Of a stretch of DNA of 13,317 bases, positions 1 through 6,626 are shown one piece after another. The notes beneath the pieces were generated by a model. The model saw nothing but the letters and a program-made list of their open reading frames with translations, was not told the origin of the DNA and searched no databases. Position numbers and translations under genes: made by a program. How positions within the stretch are numbered: the first letter of the stretch is position 1; every line of letters starts with the position of its first letter. Origin of the DNA: GCA-2732805 sp964516605 (GTDB taxonomy: Bacteria; Pseudomonadota; Gammaproteobacteria; Coxiellales; Coxiellaceae); contig CAZFAA010000054.1 of NCBI GenBank assembly GCA_964516605.1, forward strand, positions 1 to 13,317, written 5' to 3'.

Positions 1-77
1 AACGAAAAAAGAAGCTTAAATCGCAACATCTGAGCACGGCGCAGCACATGCCGCCTAATAAAATTTTTCACATGAAT
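1..77. other. Left-edge stretch, no gene assigned
   Basis: Nothing here can be assigned. Short frames run in from the left edge and stop at 17-19 and 31-33, so the tail of a plus-strand gene is possible but unsupported. A weak dyad CGGC/GCCG near 38-54 is followed by an A/T-rich stretch and could be a poor terminator. In Pseudomonas the gene next to rnpB on this side is mraZ, but no MraZ box (GTGGG repeats) is visible. Confidence 0.3.
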
Positions 78-106
78 AAAAAAAGCCTGCTTAAGCAGGC
101 TTTTTT
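78..106. terminator. Bidirectional Rho-independent terminator
   Basis: A perfect 7-bp stem AGCCTGC/GCAGGCT closes a TTAA loop. A run of A lies on the left and a run of T on the right, so the hairpin works as an intrinsic terminator on both strands. On the minus strand it lies about 70 nt past the end of the RNase P RNA, so it probably ends that transcript. On the plus strand it would stop reading from the left edge of the window. Confidence 0.85.
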
Positions 107-172
107 ACGTATCGCATCCGAAAAACACACCACACCCTGGCACAATTCAATTACCTTTTACCGATTTTAATA

Positions 173-519
173 AGTTGCTAGCCGATAAGCCGGGTTCTGT
201 CGTGAACAGTCATCTATCTGGGATTAACGTCACCGTTAACCTCAAGCAGCCTACCCGCATCTCACACGGGCCGTGTGTGGATTTAACTCCTAGATGCCTA
301 TTTGGCCTTGCTCCGAGTGGGGTTTACCCTGCCACTTGCGTTACCGCAAGCGCGGTGCGCTCTTACCGCACCATTTCACCCTTACCAATAAATTGGCGGT
401 ATATTTTCTGTGGCACTTTCCGTAGATTTTCATCCCCCAGGCGTTACCTGGCACTCTGCCCTATGGAGCCCGGACTTTCCTCTATAGATTAAAATCTACA
501 GCGACTGTTTAGCTAGCGC
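173..519 (-). ncRNA. rnpB: RNase P RNA (bacterial A-type), M1 RNA
   Basis: This is the catalytic RNA of RNase P, which trims the 5' leader from pre-tRNAs. On the minus strand it has the universal core blocks: GAGGAAAGTCCGGGCTCC (P4 5' strand), GCAGAGTGCCAGGTAACGCC, GGTAAGGGTGAAA, GGTAAGAGCGCACC, GGAGCAAGGCCAAATAG, GGGTAGGCTGCTTGAG and, near the 3' end, ACAGAACCCGGCTTATC (P4 3' strand). The P1 helix is formed by GCTAGC at both ends (512-517 and 177-182), which sets the limits. The length of about 345 nt is normal for an A-type RNA. The gene lies downstream of rsmI in the same direction, as in Pseudomonas, but with an extra plus-strand gene between them. The exact ends are inferred from P1 and could be off by a few bases. 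Confidence 0.96.
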
Positions 520-524
520 CGAGG

Positions 525-553
525 ATAGTAACAAATACGCCCCCTTAGCACAA
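525..553 (-). promoter_or_regulatory. Putative sigma-70 promoter of rnpB
   Basis: On the minus strand, TTGTGC (548-553) and TACTAT (525-530) are 17 bp apart. The -10 lies 5-7 nt before the inferred 5' end of the RNase P RNA. The hexamers match consensus only partly (3/6 and 4/6), but the position fits. Confidence 0.55.
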
Positions 554-657
554 CCTATGGTCAACAATTAGGTTTTACTACAATCGCGTAAAATAACTTG
601 TCCTATTCTTAAATTATGTTATCGTCCGAAATAAATAACTGAAACACAAGGGACAGT

Positions 658-1227
658 ATGACAAAAGAAGACGCATATCATTTTTTATCTCGCCTGATTA
701 CTCTATTATTCCTCGTTCAATACCAGCAGCTTTCCACTGCCTATAGCCAAGATTCCATAAAAAAAAATACTATTAGAGAGTCTTTAATAGAGTTGAAGAA
801 AATATTCGGCCTAAAAACAGATACTCCTCAGAAACCTAGCATTTGTACGGTATGGATGCTGCCTGCTTTCCCTGTTAATACAGGGAATATCATTACATTT
901 GATCCACATCGCTTAGCAGCGGCTCTTAATCTTTTACATCAAAATAGTGGTCGGATCGCGTCTTTTCCATTCGAAGATACTCAAAAGCTAAAATTAGGCT
1001 ATATTTTTTTAAAAGTGAGCGCGGTCATAAATCAATATCCAGCCTTACGTCAATTGATCGAATCTTTTTTAGAGGCGAAATATTTCACAGAAGCATCTCC
1101 CACGTCCACATTAGCTTATGGAACACCGCAGCATATGCTTATGTTTGCAGCAAATGCACTATTAGGACCTTTGGCTTCTGAGTCAGACGATGATGATGCC
1201 AGTACTCATATGGATACTACCCCTTAA
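658..1227 (+). CDS. Hypothetical protein, 189 aa
   Basis: I do not recognise this protein. It starts with ATG after an AAGGGA ribosome binding site about 7 nt upstream, and the frame runs uninterrupted for 189 codons. A moderately hydrophobic segment (about residues 9-29) lies near the N-terminus but has no clear signal-peptidase site. The middle is mixed helical. The C-terminus is acidic and polar, with SESDDDDAS near residue 175. It sits between rnpB and rsmI, where the Pseudomonas layout has no gene, and its last 11 bp overlap the 3' end of the convergent rsmI. It looks more AT-rich than its neighbours. It could be a lineage-specific cytosolic or secreted protein; nothing in the sequence decides this. 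A possible promoter is TTGTCC near 599 with a -10 around 620. Confidence 0.65.
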   Translation: MTKEDAYHFLSRLITLLFLVQYQQLSTAYSQDSIKKNTIRESLIELKKIFGLKTDTPQKPSICTVWMLPAFPVNTGNIITFDPHRLAAALNLLHQNSGRIASFPFEDTQKLKLGYIFLKVSAVINQYPALRQLIESFLEAKYFTEASPTSTLAYGTPQHMLMFAANALLGPLASESDDDDASTHMDTTP

Positions 1228-2059
1228 TATCAAGCGCCTGCTGATAATAATCACGCTGACTACCGCCTGTAATATCGGCAGTGAGTTTTGCAGCTTGTTT
1301 AGTCGGTAAATGCTGGCACAATACAGTCAGTATTTTTTTCTCAGAAAAAAAAGCCTCTGCTGGCTTTTGTGCTGCCCCGGCGATCAATACCACATACTCA
1401 CCTTTTTGCTGATTAGCATCCTCACTCACCCAGCTGTGTAATGCAGCTAAAGAATCGGCTCGAATGGTTTCAAATTGCTTCGTGAGCTCACGTGCTACCA
1501 CAGCATGACGCTGCGCACCGAATACATCACGTGCTAATTGCAGAAAATCCAAAATATGGTGCCGTGATTCATAAAAAATTAAGGTCGCCCTATCATCTTG
1601 TAGCGATTCCAATATATCACGGCGTGCCTTGTCTTTATGCGGCAAAAATCCTTGAAAACGAAAATGCTTTGTTGGCAACCCGGACACACTTAATGCCGTA
1701 ATTAAGGCACACGCACCCGGGATCGGCACCACCGTTATTCCTTGCGCACGTACTGTTTGAATTAAATAATCCCCAGGATCACTGATCAAGGGTGTTCCGG
1801 CATCACTAATCAGTGCAACCGACTTGCCTTGCTGCAATTCACGCAATAAGGCTGCTGTCTTGGCTTTTTCATTATCACCGTGCAACGAGGTCGTCGGTGT
1901 GGTGATGTGATAATGTTCCAACAAAATCCGGCTGTGGCGCGTATCTTCAGCTGCAATCACATCAACCGAGTTAAGTACATCCACAGCACGATACGTAATA
2001 TCCGCTAAATTGCCTATTGGCGTTGAAACAACATACAAAGTAGATTTGGGTTGCAACAT
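1217..2059 (-). CDS. rsmI: 16S rRNA (cytidine1402-2'-O)-methyltransferase RsmI
   Basis: RsmI uses S-adenosylmethionine to 2'-O-methylate C1402 of 16S rRNA in the decoding centre; RsmH adds the N4 methyl group to the same base. The 280-residue protein shows the family signature in order: STPIGNLADIT (12-22), AAEDTRHSRILL (36-47), SDAGTPLISDPG (85-96), VPIPGACALITALS (111-124) and FQGFLPHK (about 134-141). These form the tetrapyrrole-methylase (class III SAM) fold. In the fourth motif GAC stands where GPS/GAS is usual, a mild variation. The length is normal. The gene is divergent from the LysE-like gene across about 200 bp and convergent with the 189-residue ORF. In Pseudomonas and E. coli it is likewise divergent from lpoA. 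Confidence 0.97.
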   Translation of the reverse strand: MLQPKSTLYVVSTPIGNLADITYRAVDVLNSVDVIAAEDTRHSRILLEHYHITTPTTSLHGDNEKAKTAALLRELQQGKSVALISDAGTPLISDPGDYLIQTVRAQGITVVPIPGACALITALSVSGLPTKHFRFQGFLPHKDKARRDILESLQDDRATLIFYESRHHILDFLQLARDVFGAQRHAVVARELTKQFETIRADSLAALHSWVSEDANQQKGEYVVLIAGAAQKPAEAFFSEKKILTVLCQHLPTKQAAKLTADITGGSQRDYYQQALDIKG

Positions 2060-2266
2060 ATTTTAAGATCTCACTTGAAGAGCGGGATGATAATGCAATA
2101 CTGTGTTCAACCAAAATAAAAAGATTGCAACCAACAAAAACATCATCATGCCTCACGCAATTTATTACAGACACAAGCGCATCATAGCAGCAAACTGGAA
2201 CAGGCTGTACAGGTAAAAAAAACGTGTTAGACTGATTTACCTCACACGGCAGGGAGCTTGAAACAT
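2060..2266. promoter_or_regulatory. Divergent intergenic region of rsmI and LysE-like gene
   Basis: This stretch should hold the promoters of rsmI (leftward) and of the LysE-like gene (rightward). I found no convincing pair of hexamers for either. TATGAT on the minus strand near 2183-2188 is a possible -10 without a good -35. An A8 tract follows GTACAGGT near 2207. A short minus-strand frame here is not supported as a gene. Confidence 0.35.
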
Positions 2267-2881
2267 ATGTACATCACCCTCTTCACCATTGGCTTTTTTG
2301 CGGCCTTTCTCGTATTCGGCGCCATGTTGTTTGCATTACGCAATTTATTTCGCGATGGACGTTTATCCGCTTTTTTAATTGGCCTTGGCAACAGTATCAC
2401 ACAACTGGTTTGGGTGGCTTTGGCTTTTCTGTTCTTGCACTTTTTTAAGCCCCAAGATATCCCCATAATCAATCGCTATTTTATTAGCGTCACCGCTATT
2501 GCACTCTTTATCATGGCATGGCACACACACAAATACCCGCATTTAAACAAACTTACCATGACAGCAGCGCAATGGATTATTCTGCCGGCTATAGGTCTTG
2601 GCATTTCCATTCCTTTTTTAGTGCGCATTACCACATATCTTGGCTTGTGGAGTCACTATGGAATCTTTAAATACGAACCATTTAGCGCTGCACAAATGGC
2701 TGCAATTGGTGTGGCTACTTTCCTGGGAAATCTGCTCTTTTGGATTCTGTTTGTTACCATTCTCAGCTATCTGTGCCCCTGTGGCCGCATGAGTCCAACA
2801 GGATTGATGCGCTACAATCGCATCATGGTCGTCATTTTTGCTGTGCTCGGCCTCTTAACTCTAGGCTCTCTCGCGCTATAA
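2267..2881 (+). CDS. LysE/RhtB-like multipass membrane protein
   Basis: A hydrophobic protein of 204 residues with about six membrane segments (roughly 2-22, 32-55, 64-80, 95-116, 141-163 and 180-200). The layout resembles the LysE/RhtB amino-acid exporter family: a first helix, then an arginine-rich turn (RNLFRDGRLSAFLIGLG) leading into helix 2, and a C-terminal pair joined by an RYNRIM-type loop. The family's usual PGP motif after helix 1 is not present, so substrate and even transport are uncertain. ATG at 2267 is chosen because AGGGAG at 2251-2256 is 10 nt away. The in-frame TTG at 2258 would be only 1 nt from that site. This gene is additional relative to the rsmI/lpoA divergence seen in Pseudomonas. 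Confidence 0.7.
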   Translation: MYITLFTIGFFAAFLVFGAMLFALRNLFRDGRLSAFLIGLGNSITQLVWVALAFLFLHFFKPQDIPIINRYFISVTAIALFIMAWHTHKYPHLNKLTMTAAQWIILPAIGLGISIPFLVRITTYLGLWSHYGIFKYEPFSAAQMAAIGVATFLGNLLFWILFVTILSYLCPCGRMSPTGLMRYNRIMVVIFAVLGLLTLGSLAL

Positions 2882-2892
2882 TTGATTAAAAG

Positions 2893-2921
2893 TTGATGAT
2901 TAGGTATTCAGCCTTTATAAT
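2893..2921 (+). promoter_or_regulatory. Strong sigma-70 promoter of lpoA
   Basis: TTGATG (2893-2898), a 17-bp spacer, then a perfect TATAAT (2916-2921). The lpoA ATG begins at 2930, only 8 nt after the -10. The transcript should start at or within a few bases of the initiation codon. Confidence 0.8.
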
Positions 2922-2929
2922 GTCCGCCT

Positions 2930-4753
2930 ATGAAAAATATCAAAAAACACATTAATGTACTGAGCACCCTGGGTCTCACTTTGCTGCTTGCAACGGGTTT
3001 TTATGGCTGCACGAAGGAAAAGCCTAATACACCACCTACGCAATTGTCCGCGAACCAATATTTGAATCTGGCACATCAAGCGGCGCCTGAAGACCAATCA
3101 ATGTATAAACTGGCCGCCGCCAACCAATACATTAACCAAAAAAATACACAACAAGCGCAACAAGTACTCAGTGACCTTTCCAATACTGTCTCGCCACAAC
3201 AAATGGTCCAAAAGCAACTACTGGAAGCCAAAATAGCGCTGCTCAATGGGCAAGCTCAAGCTGCTCTGAACACCTTAAATCAAATTCAAGGTAACAATCT
3301 TGCCCTATCCGATGCTCAACAAGTTATGTTGCATCAGTTGTTAGCAAATACGTATGAGATTCTCGGTAATACATGGCAAAGCATCAATCAACGGATATTG
3401 TTGCAACCAGCACTGACTGATCCGCAAGCACAACGTGTCAATCTGATTGCTATCTGGCGCAGTATGCAAACGCTTTCGATGGCACAGCTTAATACTCAAA
3501 TGAATAACAATCCTTCTAACACGATCAAAGGATGGTTGTCGCTGGCACTCATCACCAAACAGTCTAAGGCACCCAATGAATTGGTTGAAAATTTACGTCA
3601 GTGGAAAACACAATATCCAGATCACCCGGCATTAAGCTTATTGCCTGCTAATATTGAACAAGAAGTCGCGCAGCCCTCAAATGTTAAGAATATGGCATTA
3701 CTCGTGCCATTACACGGGTCGTTAGCCGCAACGGGTGAAGCCATCCGTAACGGTTTTCTTGCCGCTTATTACGCTGCTGAAAAGCGCAATATCAATATGC
3801 CGCACTTAAAAATTTATGACACAACAACACAAAATATTAATGTCGTATACCAAAAAGCTGTACAAGAAGGTGCGTCACTGGTGATAGGACCGCTATTGAA
3901 GGATGATTTAAAGCAATTGCTTGCATCGGGTAACATCTCTGTTCCAACGTTAGCCCTGAACACACTGCCCGATTCATCGCGAGCGAATAAAAACTTATTC
4001 CAATTTGGCCTCTCTCCGCTTGATGAAGCACAACAAGCCGCTAATCGTGCTTGGCAACATGGCAGCCGTAATGCTGTAATTATCGCATCCAATTCAGAGT
4101 GGGGACAAAGCATCGCTAAAGTGTTTGCGCAAACCTGGACGAGCCTGGGGGGCAATATTGTAGCGCAGCTGAGCGTTTCATCTTCTAGTAACCTGGCGCA
4201 ACAAATCAGTGAGCTACTGCAAGTCAATTTATCGGACCAAAACTATGATCAACTGCATCGAATATTGCGCACGAATATTCGCTATGTACCACGTCGACGC
4301 AATGATATTGATGTTGTTTATCTCGCTACCCAGCCTGTAGACGCACGCCAAATAGTACCTCTATTAAAATATTATTATGCAGGGGATATTCCCGTGTATT
4401 CGATCTCACAAATTTATGGCGGCGATAGCAGTAAGCCTGATCACGATCTGAATGGCGTTTATTTTTGTGATATGCCATGGGTATTGAGCCCAGGCAAGGA
4501 GTCAGTTGAATTACAGCAATTACGCCGCCAAATTGAAACCATTTGGCCACTTTCCTACTCACGGAATGTTAAATTGTATGCACTGGGTGTGGATGCCTTT
4601 AAAATAGCTCTCAAATTACAACAGATACAAACTATGCCACAGTTTTCAATTAATGGTGCTACAGGTGAGCTTTACCTAGATCAAGCGCAACATATTTACC
4701 GTCGTTTGCAATGGGCGCGCTTCCAAAATGGCGTCCCTGTATTGTTGCGCTAA
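2930..4753 (+). CDS. lpoA: Outer-membrane lipoprotein LpoA, activator of PBP1A
   Basis: LpoA is an outer-membrane lipoprotein that reaches through the periplasm to activate the bifunctional peptidoglycan synthase PBP1A. Of the 607 residues, about 1-26 form a lipoprotein signal peptide ending in FYG before Cys27. The lipobox is imperfect (F and Y at -3 and -2) but Gly-Cys is kept. Residues about 35-240 are helical and Gln/Ala-rich, matching the N-terminal TPR-like domain. From about residue 250 (MALLVPLHGSLAATGEAIRNGF) the chain matches the periplasmic-binding-protein fold of the C-terminal domain, running to the end near SINGATGELYLDQAQHIYRR. The length is close to the family norm. yraN follows after 23 nt, the usual order. 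No ribosome binding site is visible before the ATG, which agrees with initiation on a leaderless mRNA. Confidence 0.93.
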   Translation: MKNIKKHINVLSTLGLTLLLATGFYGCTKEKPNTPPTQLSANQYLNLAHQAAPEDQSMYKLAAANQYINQKNTQQAQQVLSDLSNTVSPQQMVQKQLLEAKIALLNGQAQAALNTLNQIQGNNLALSDAQQVMLHQLLANTYEILGNTWQSINQRILLQPALTDPQAQRVNLIAIWRSMQTLSMAQLNTQMNNNPSNTIKGWLSLALITKQSKAPNELVENLRQWKTQYPDHPALSLLPANIEQEVAQPSNVKNMALLVPLHGSLAATGEAIRNGFLAAYYAAEKRNINMPHLKIYDTTTQNINVVYQKAVQEGASLVIGPLLKDDLKQLLASGNISVPTLALNTLPDSSRANKNLFQFGLSPLDEAQQAANRAWQHGSRNAVIIASNSEWGQSIAKVFAQTWTSLGGNIVAQLSVSSSSNLAQQISELLQVNLSDQNYDQLHRILRTNIRYVPRRRNDIDVVYLATQPVDARQIVPLLKYYYAGDIPVYSISQIYGGDSSKPDHDLNGVYFCDMPWVLSPGKESVELQQLRRQIETIWPLSYSRNVKLYALGVDAFKIALKLQQIQTMPQFSINGATGELYLDQAQHIYRRLQWARFQNGVPVLLR

Positions 4754-4776
4754 AATAAATTACTCATACTGATGGC

Positions 4777-5148
4777 ATGAGTAAGACAATTGAAATTGGT
4801 TTTATCGCACAATCACAAGCTCTCGCTTTTTTACTCAAACAAGGCTTAACGTTACGTGATGAAAATTATTCGTGTAAGCAAGGCGAACTGGATTTAGTTA
4901 TGTCTGATAACGGCATCCTTGTTTTTGTTGAAGTGCGAAAGCGTAAACATCAGCAATATGGCTCAGGCGCAGAGAGTGTGCAACATTCCAAGCGCTCTAA
5001 ATTAATAAAAGCGGCTACACATTATTTGCTAACACAAAATTTATATGACAAAGTGTACTGCCGTTTTGATATTATTAGCATTAATCAAGAACAAAAAATT
5101 ACGTGGCTGCAAAATGTATTTGAGCAAAATTATGATGCGTCATTTTAA
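4777..5148 (+). CDS. yraN: YraN family (UPF0102) putative endonuclease-like protein
   Basis: A small protein (123 aa) of the UPF0102 family, which has a Holliday-junction-resolvase-like/PD-(D/E)XK nuclease fold; its cellular role is unsettled. It shows the family core: an N-terminal helix with FLLKQGLTLRDENYSCKQGELDLV (Gly-Glu-x-Asp at about 37-40), then VFVEVRKRK (ExR in place of the ExK of true nucleases, as is also common in YraN), then a GSGAESVQHSKRSKLIKAA helix. ATG at 4777 is the only sensible start; the ATG at 4772 meets a stop one codon later. The gene lies between lpoA and diaA as in E. coli and Pseudomonas and is probably co-transcribed with lpoA. The ribosome binding site is weak. 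Confidence 0.93.
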   Translation: MSKTIEIGFIAQSQALAFLLKQGLTLRDENYSCKQGELDLVMSDNGILVFVEVRKRKHQQYGSGAESVQHSKRSKLIKAATHYLLTQNLYDKVYCRFDIISINQEQKITWLQNVFEQNYDASF

Positions 5149-5236
5149 TGCCTTTTCTTATCGCTTTTAAAATACGTTGTCAGGTATACTTTTCAACTCA
5201 ACACTTCCATCAAGAAATTAACAAAAAAGGGCTCTC

Positions 5237-5827
5237 ATGGAACTCAGTGAACGCATAAAATCCCATTTTAATGATAGTATTCAGACAATGATTAACTCCA
5301 TGGAAACGCTGATTGACCCCATCACATTGGCCAGCGAATCAATCGTTCAATGTCTGCTAAATAATAATAAGATTTTATGCTGCGGTAATGGCGGCTCTGC
5401 AGGTGATGCCATGCACTTTGCCTCAGAAATGCTGAATCGTTTTGAAGCAGAACGCCCAAGTTTACCCGCTATTGCATTAACGTGTGATGTCAACACCATC
5501 ACCGCGATTGCCAATGATTACGGCTATGACGAAATTTATTCTAAACAACTTAAAGCACTCGGCCATCCTGGCGATCTTTTATTCGCAATATCCACAAGCG
5601 GTAATTCCCGCAATATTCTGCAAGCAATCCATACAGCACATCAACGTGATATGCGTGTGATCGCATTAACAGGTTGTGATGGTGGAGAAATCACTAAAAT
5701 GATATTGCCTGAAGACATTGAAATATGCATCCCATCAAAACGAACTGCCCGTATTCAGGAAAGTCATTTAGTCGTAATTCACACACTTTGTGATATTATT
5801 GACAGGCAACTTTTTGTGACGGAGTAG
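5237..5827 (+). CDS. diaA: SIS-domain protein, DiaA family, with GmhA-type catalytic residues
   Basis: DiaA binds DnaA and promotes initiation at oriC. Its close relative GmhA isomerises sedoheptulose 7-phosphate for LPS heptose synthesis. The 196-residue protein aligns with E. coli DiaA from end to end (ERPSLPAIAL at 72-81, LCDIID at 184-189, ARIQE at 171-175). It has CGNGGSAGDAMHFASEM (49-65) and STSGNS (119-124), the phosphosugar-binding loops. His60, Glu64, Gln174 and His182 lie where GmhA has its catalytic or ligand residues; E. coli DiaA, as I recall it, lacks the equivalents of Glu64 and His182. An AAGGG site precedes the ATG. TATACT at 5185-5190 is a possible -10. Position after yraN and 6 nt before the BON lipoprotein argues for the DiaA branch; activity as isomerase is an inference. 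Confidence 0.9.
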   Translation: MELSERIKSHFNDSIQTMINSMETLIDPITLASESIVQCLLNNNKILCCGNGGSAGDAMHFASEMLNRFEAERPSLPAIALTCDVNTITAIANDYGYDEIYSKQLKALGHPGDLLFAISTSGNSRNILQAIHTAHQRDMRVIALTGCDGGEITKMILPEDIEICIPSKRTARIQESHLVVIHTLCDIIDRQLFVTE

Positions 5828-5833
5828 TACCCC

Positions 5834-6430
5834 ATGTTGATTCGAAAATTAATCCTCGCTTGCTCAGTTCCCTTGCTACCTCTTGCTCTGAGTGGGTGTA
5901 TTGCAGGTGCTGTGTTAGCTGCTGGAATCGGCGCTGGCGCAGTGGGCGCGGATGTGGCAACCGATACGCGTGGCGTGAAACAAGAACTCGCCGACCGTGG
6001 CATGTCGAACAATGCCCACGATGTGCTTAAATATGATCAACAACTGCATAATCGTTCGCACATTAACGTTGCAACGTATGATGGAAATATGCTGCTAGCA
6101 GGGCAAGTGCAATCTGATGATTTAAAGCAACGTGCTGGAGAGTTGGCCGCTAATATCCAAGGCGTTAAAAAAGTGTATAACGAACTGACCGTTGCAGGCA
6201 ATGAAGCAACGTTGGTCAATATGAATGATGCCTGGATTACCAGTAAAGTAAAAACCATGATGATACGTCGTGCTGGCTTAAGATCAGAAGATGTCAAAGT
6301 AGTGACCATTAATGGTGTTGTATACCTTATGGGGGATGTATCACGCATGGAAGCCAGTAATGCTGCTGATGCAGCACGCCGTGTTGATGGTGTAAATAAA
6401 GTCGTCGAAGTATTCAGCCAACATTCTTAA
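5834..6430 (+). CDS. dolP: BON-domain outer-membrane lipoprotein, DolP/YraP family
   Basis: DolP (formerly YraP) is a lipoprotein that helps keep the outer-membrane barrier intact and binds anionic phospholipid. Of the 198 residues, 1-21 form a signal peptide with a textbook lipobox LSGC, giving lipid-modified Cys22. A Gly/Ala-rich stretch follows (GAVLAAGIGAGAVGADV), then two BON domains, about 48-120 (core NVATYDGNMLLAGQV) and 126-196 (core VVTINGVVYLMGDVS). Length and domain order match E. coli DolP (191 aa). It starts 6 nt after the diaA stop, and its ribosome binding site GGAG (5821-5824) overlaps that stop codon, so translational coupling with diaA is likely. Confidence 0.94.
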   Translation: MLIRKLILACSVPLLPLALSGCIAGAVLAAGIGAGAVGADVATDTRGVKQELADRGMSNNAHDVLKYDQQLHNRSHINVATYDGNMLLAGQVQSDDLKQRAGELAANIQGVKKVYNELTVAGNEATLVNMNDAWITSKVKTMMIRRAGLRSEDVKVVTINGVVYLMGDVSRMEASNAADAARRVDGVNKVVEVFSQHS

Positions 6431-6475
6431 CGTATCACCATGTTTATAAGTAATGCGTAAGTCAAAGCAACTGTA

Positions 6476-6562
6476 TAAGCAAATCCCGTTTCTCAAATGA
6501 GAAGGCTGAAGGACCTGGTTAAGTTGAGACCATTGTCTGACTTATTATGTAGGGATTGCTTA
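6476..6562. repeat. Structured non-coding element bounded by 11-bp inverted repeat
   Basis: The ends TAAGCAAATCCC (6476-6487) and GGGATTGCTTA (6552-6562) pair over 11 bp with one bulged A. Inside lie a hairpin TTCTC-AAAT-GAGAA (6490-6503) and shorter dyads around 6516-6538 (TGGT/ACCA, AGAC-CATT-GTCT). It could be a small RNA, a 3' processing element of the dolP transcript, or a miniature mobile element with terminal inverted repeats. It is not a standard terminator, since no T-run follows. No known RNA family was recognised. Confidence 0.5.
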
Positions 6563-6581
6563 GTTTAATGCTGCCTTAATG

Positions 6582-6608
6582 TTAAAGCTGTACAATTTGT
6601 AGCTTTAA
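6582..6608 (+). promoter_or_regulatory. Dyad TTAAAGCT/AGCTTTAA overlapping a candidate -10
   Basis: A perfect 8-bp inverted repeat (6582-6589 and 6601-6608) with an 11-nt centre that contains TACAAT (6591-6596), a possible -10 box for the PAP2 gene. It fits an operator for a dimeric regulator or an mRNA leader hairpin. It has no U-tract, so it is not a terminator. Confidence 0.4.
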
Positions 6609-6626
6609 TGGAGCTGAGACTGTATT

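Noticed and set aside
3..170. Open frame from the left edge through the terminator
   Set aside because: It crosses a perfect hairpin terminator, and the translation is low-complexity with no recognisable motif.
175..492. 105-codon plus-strand open frame near the left edge
   Set aside because: It runs antisense through the RNase P RNA, whose conserved core explains the sequence.
3814..4227. 137-codon minus-strand frame
   Set aside because: It is antisense to the well-supported lpoA coding region and has no ribosome binding site or recognisable domain.
6482..6503. Terminator of dolP from the hairpin TTCTC/GAGAA
   Set aside because: A 5-bp stem with AT/GC mix and no T-run after it (GGCTGAAGG follows).
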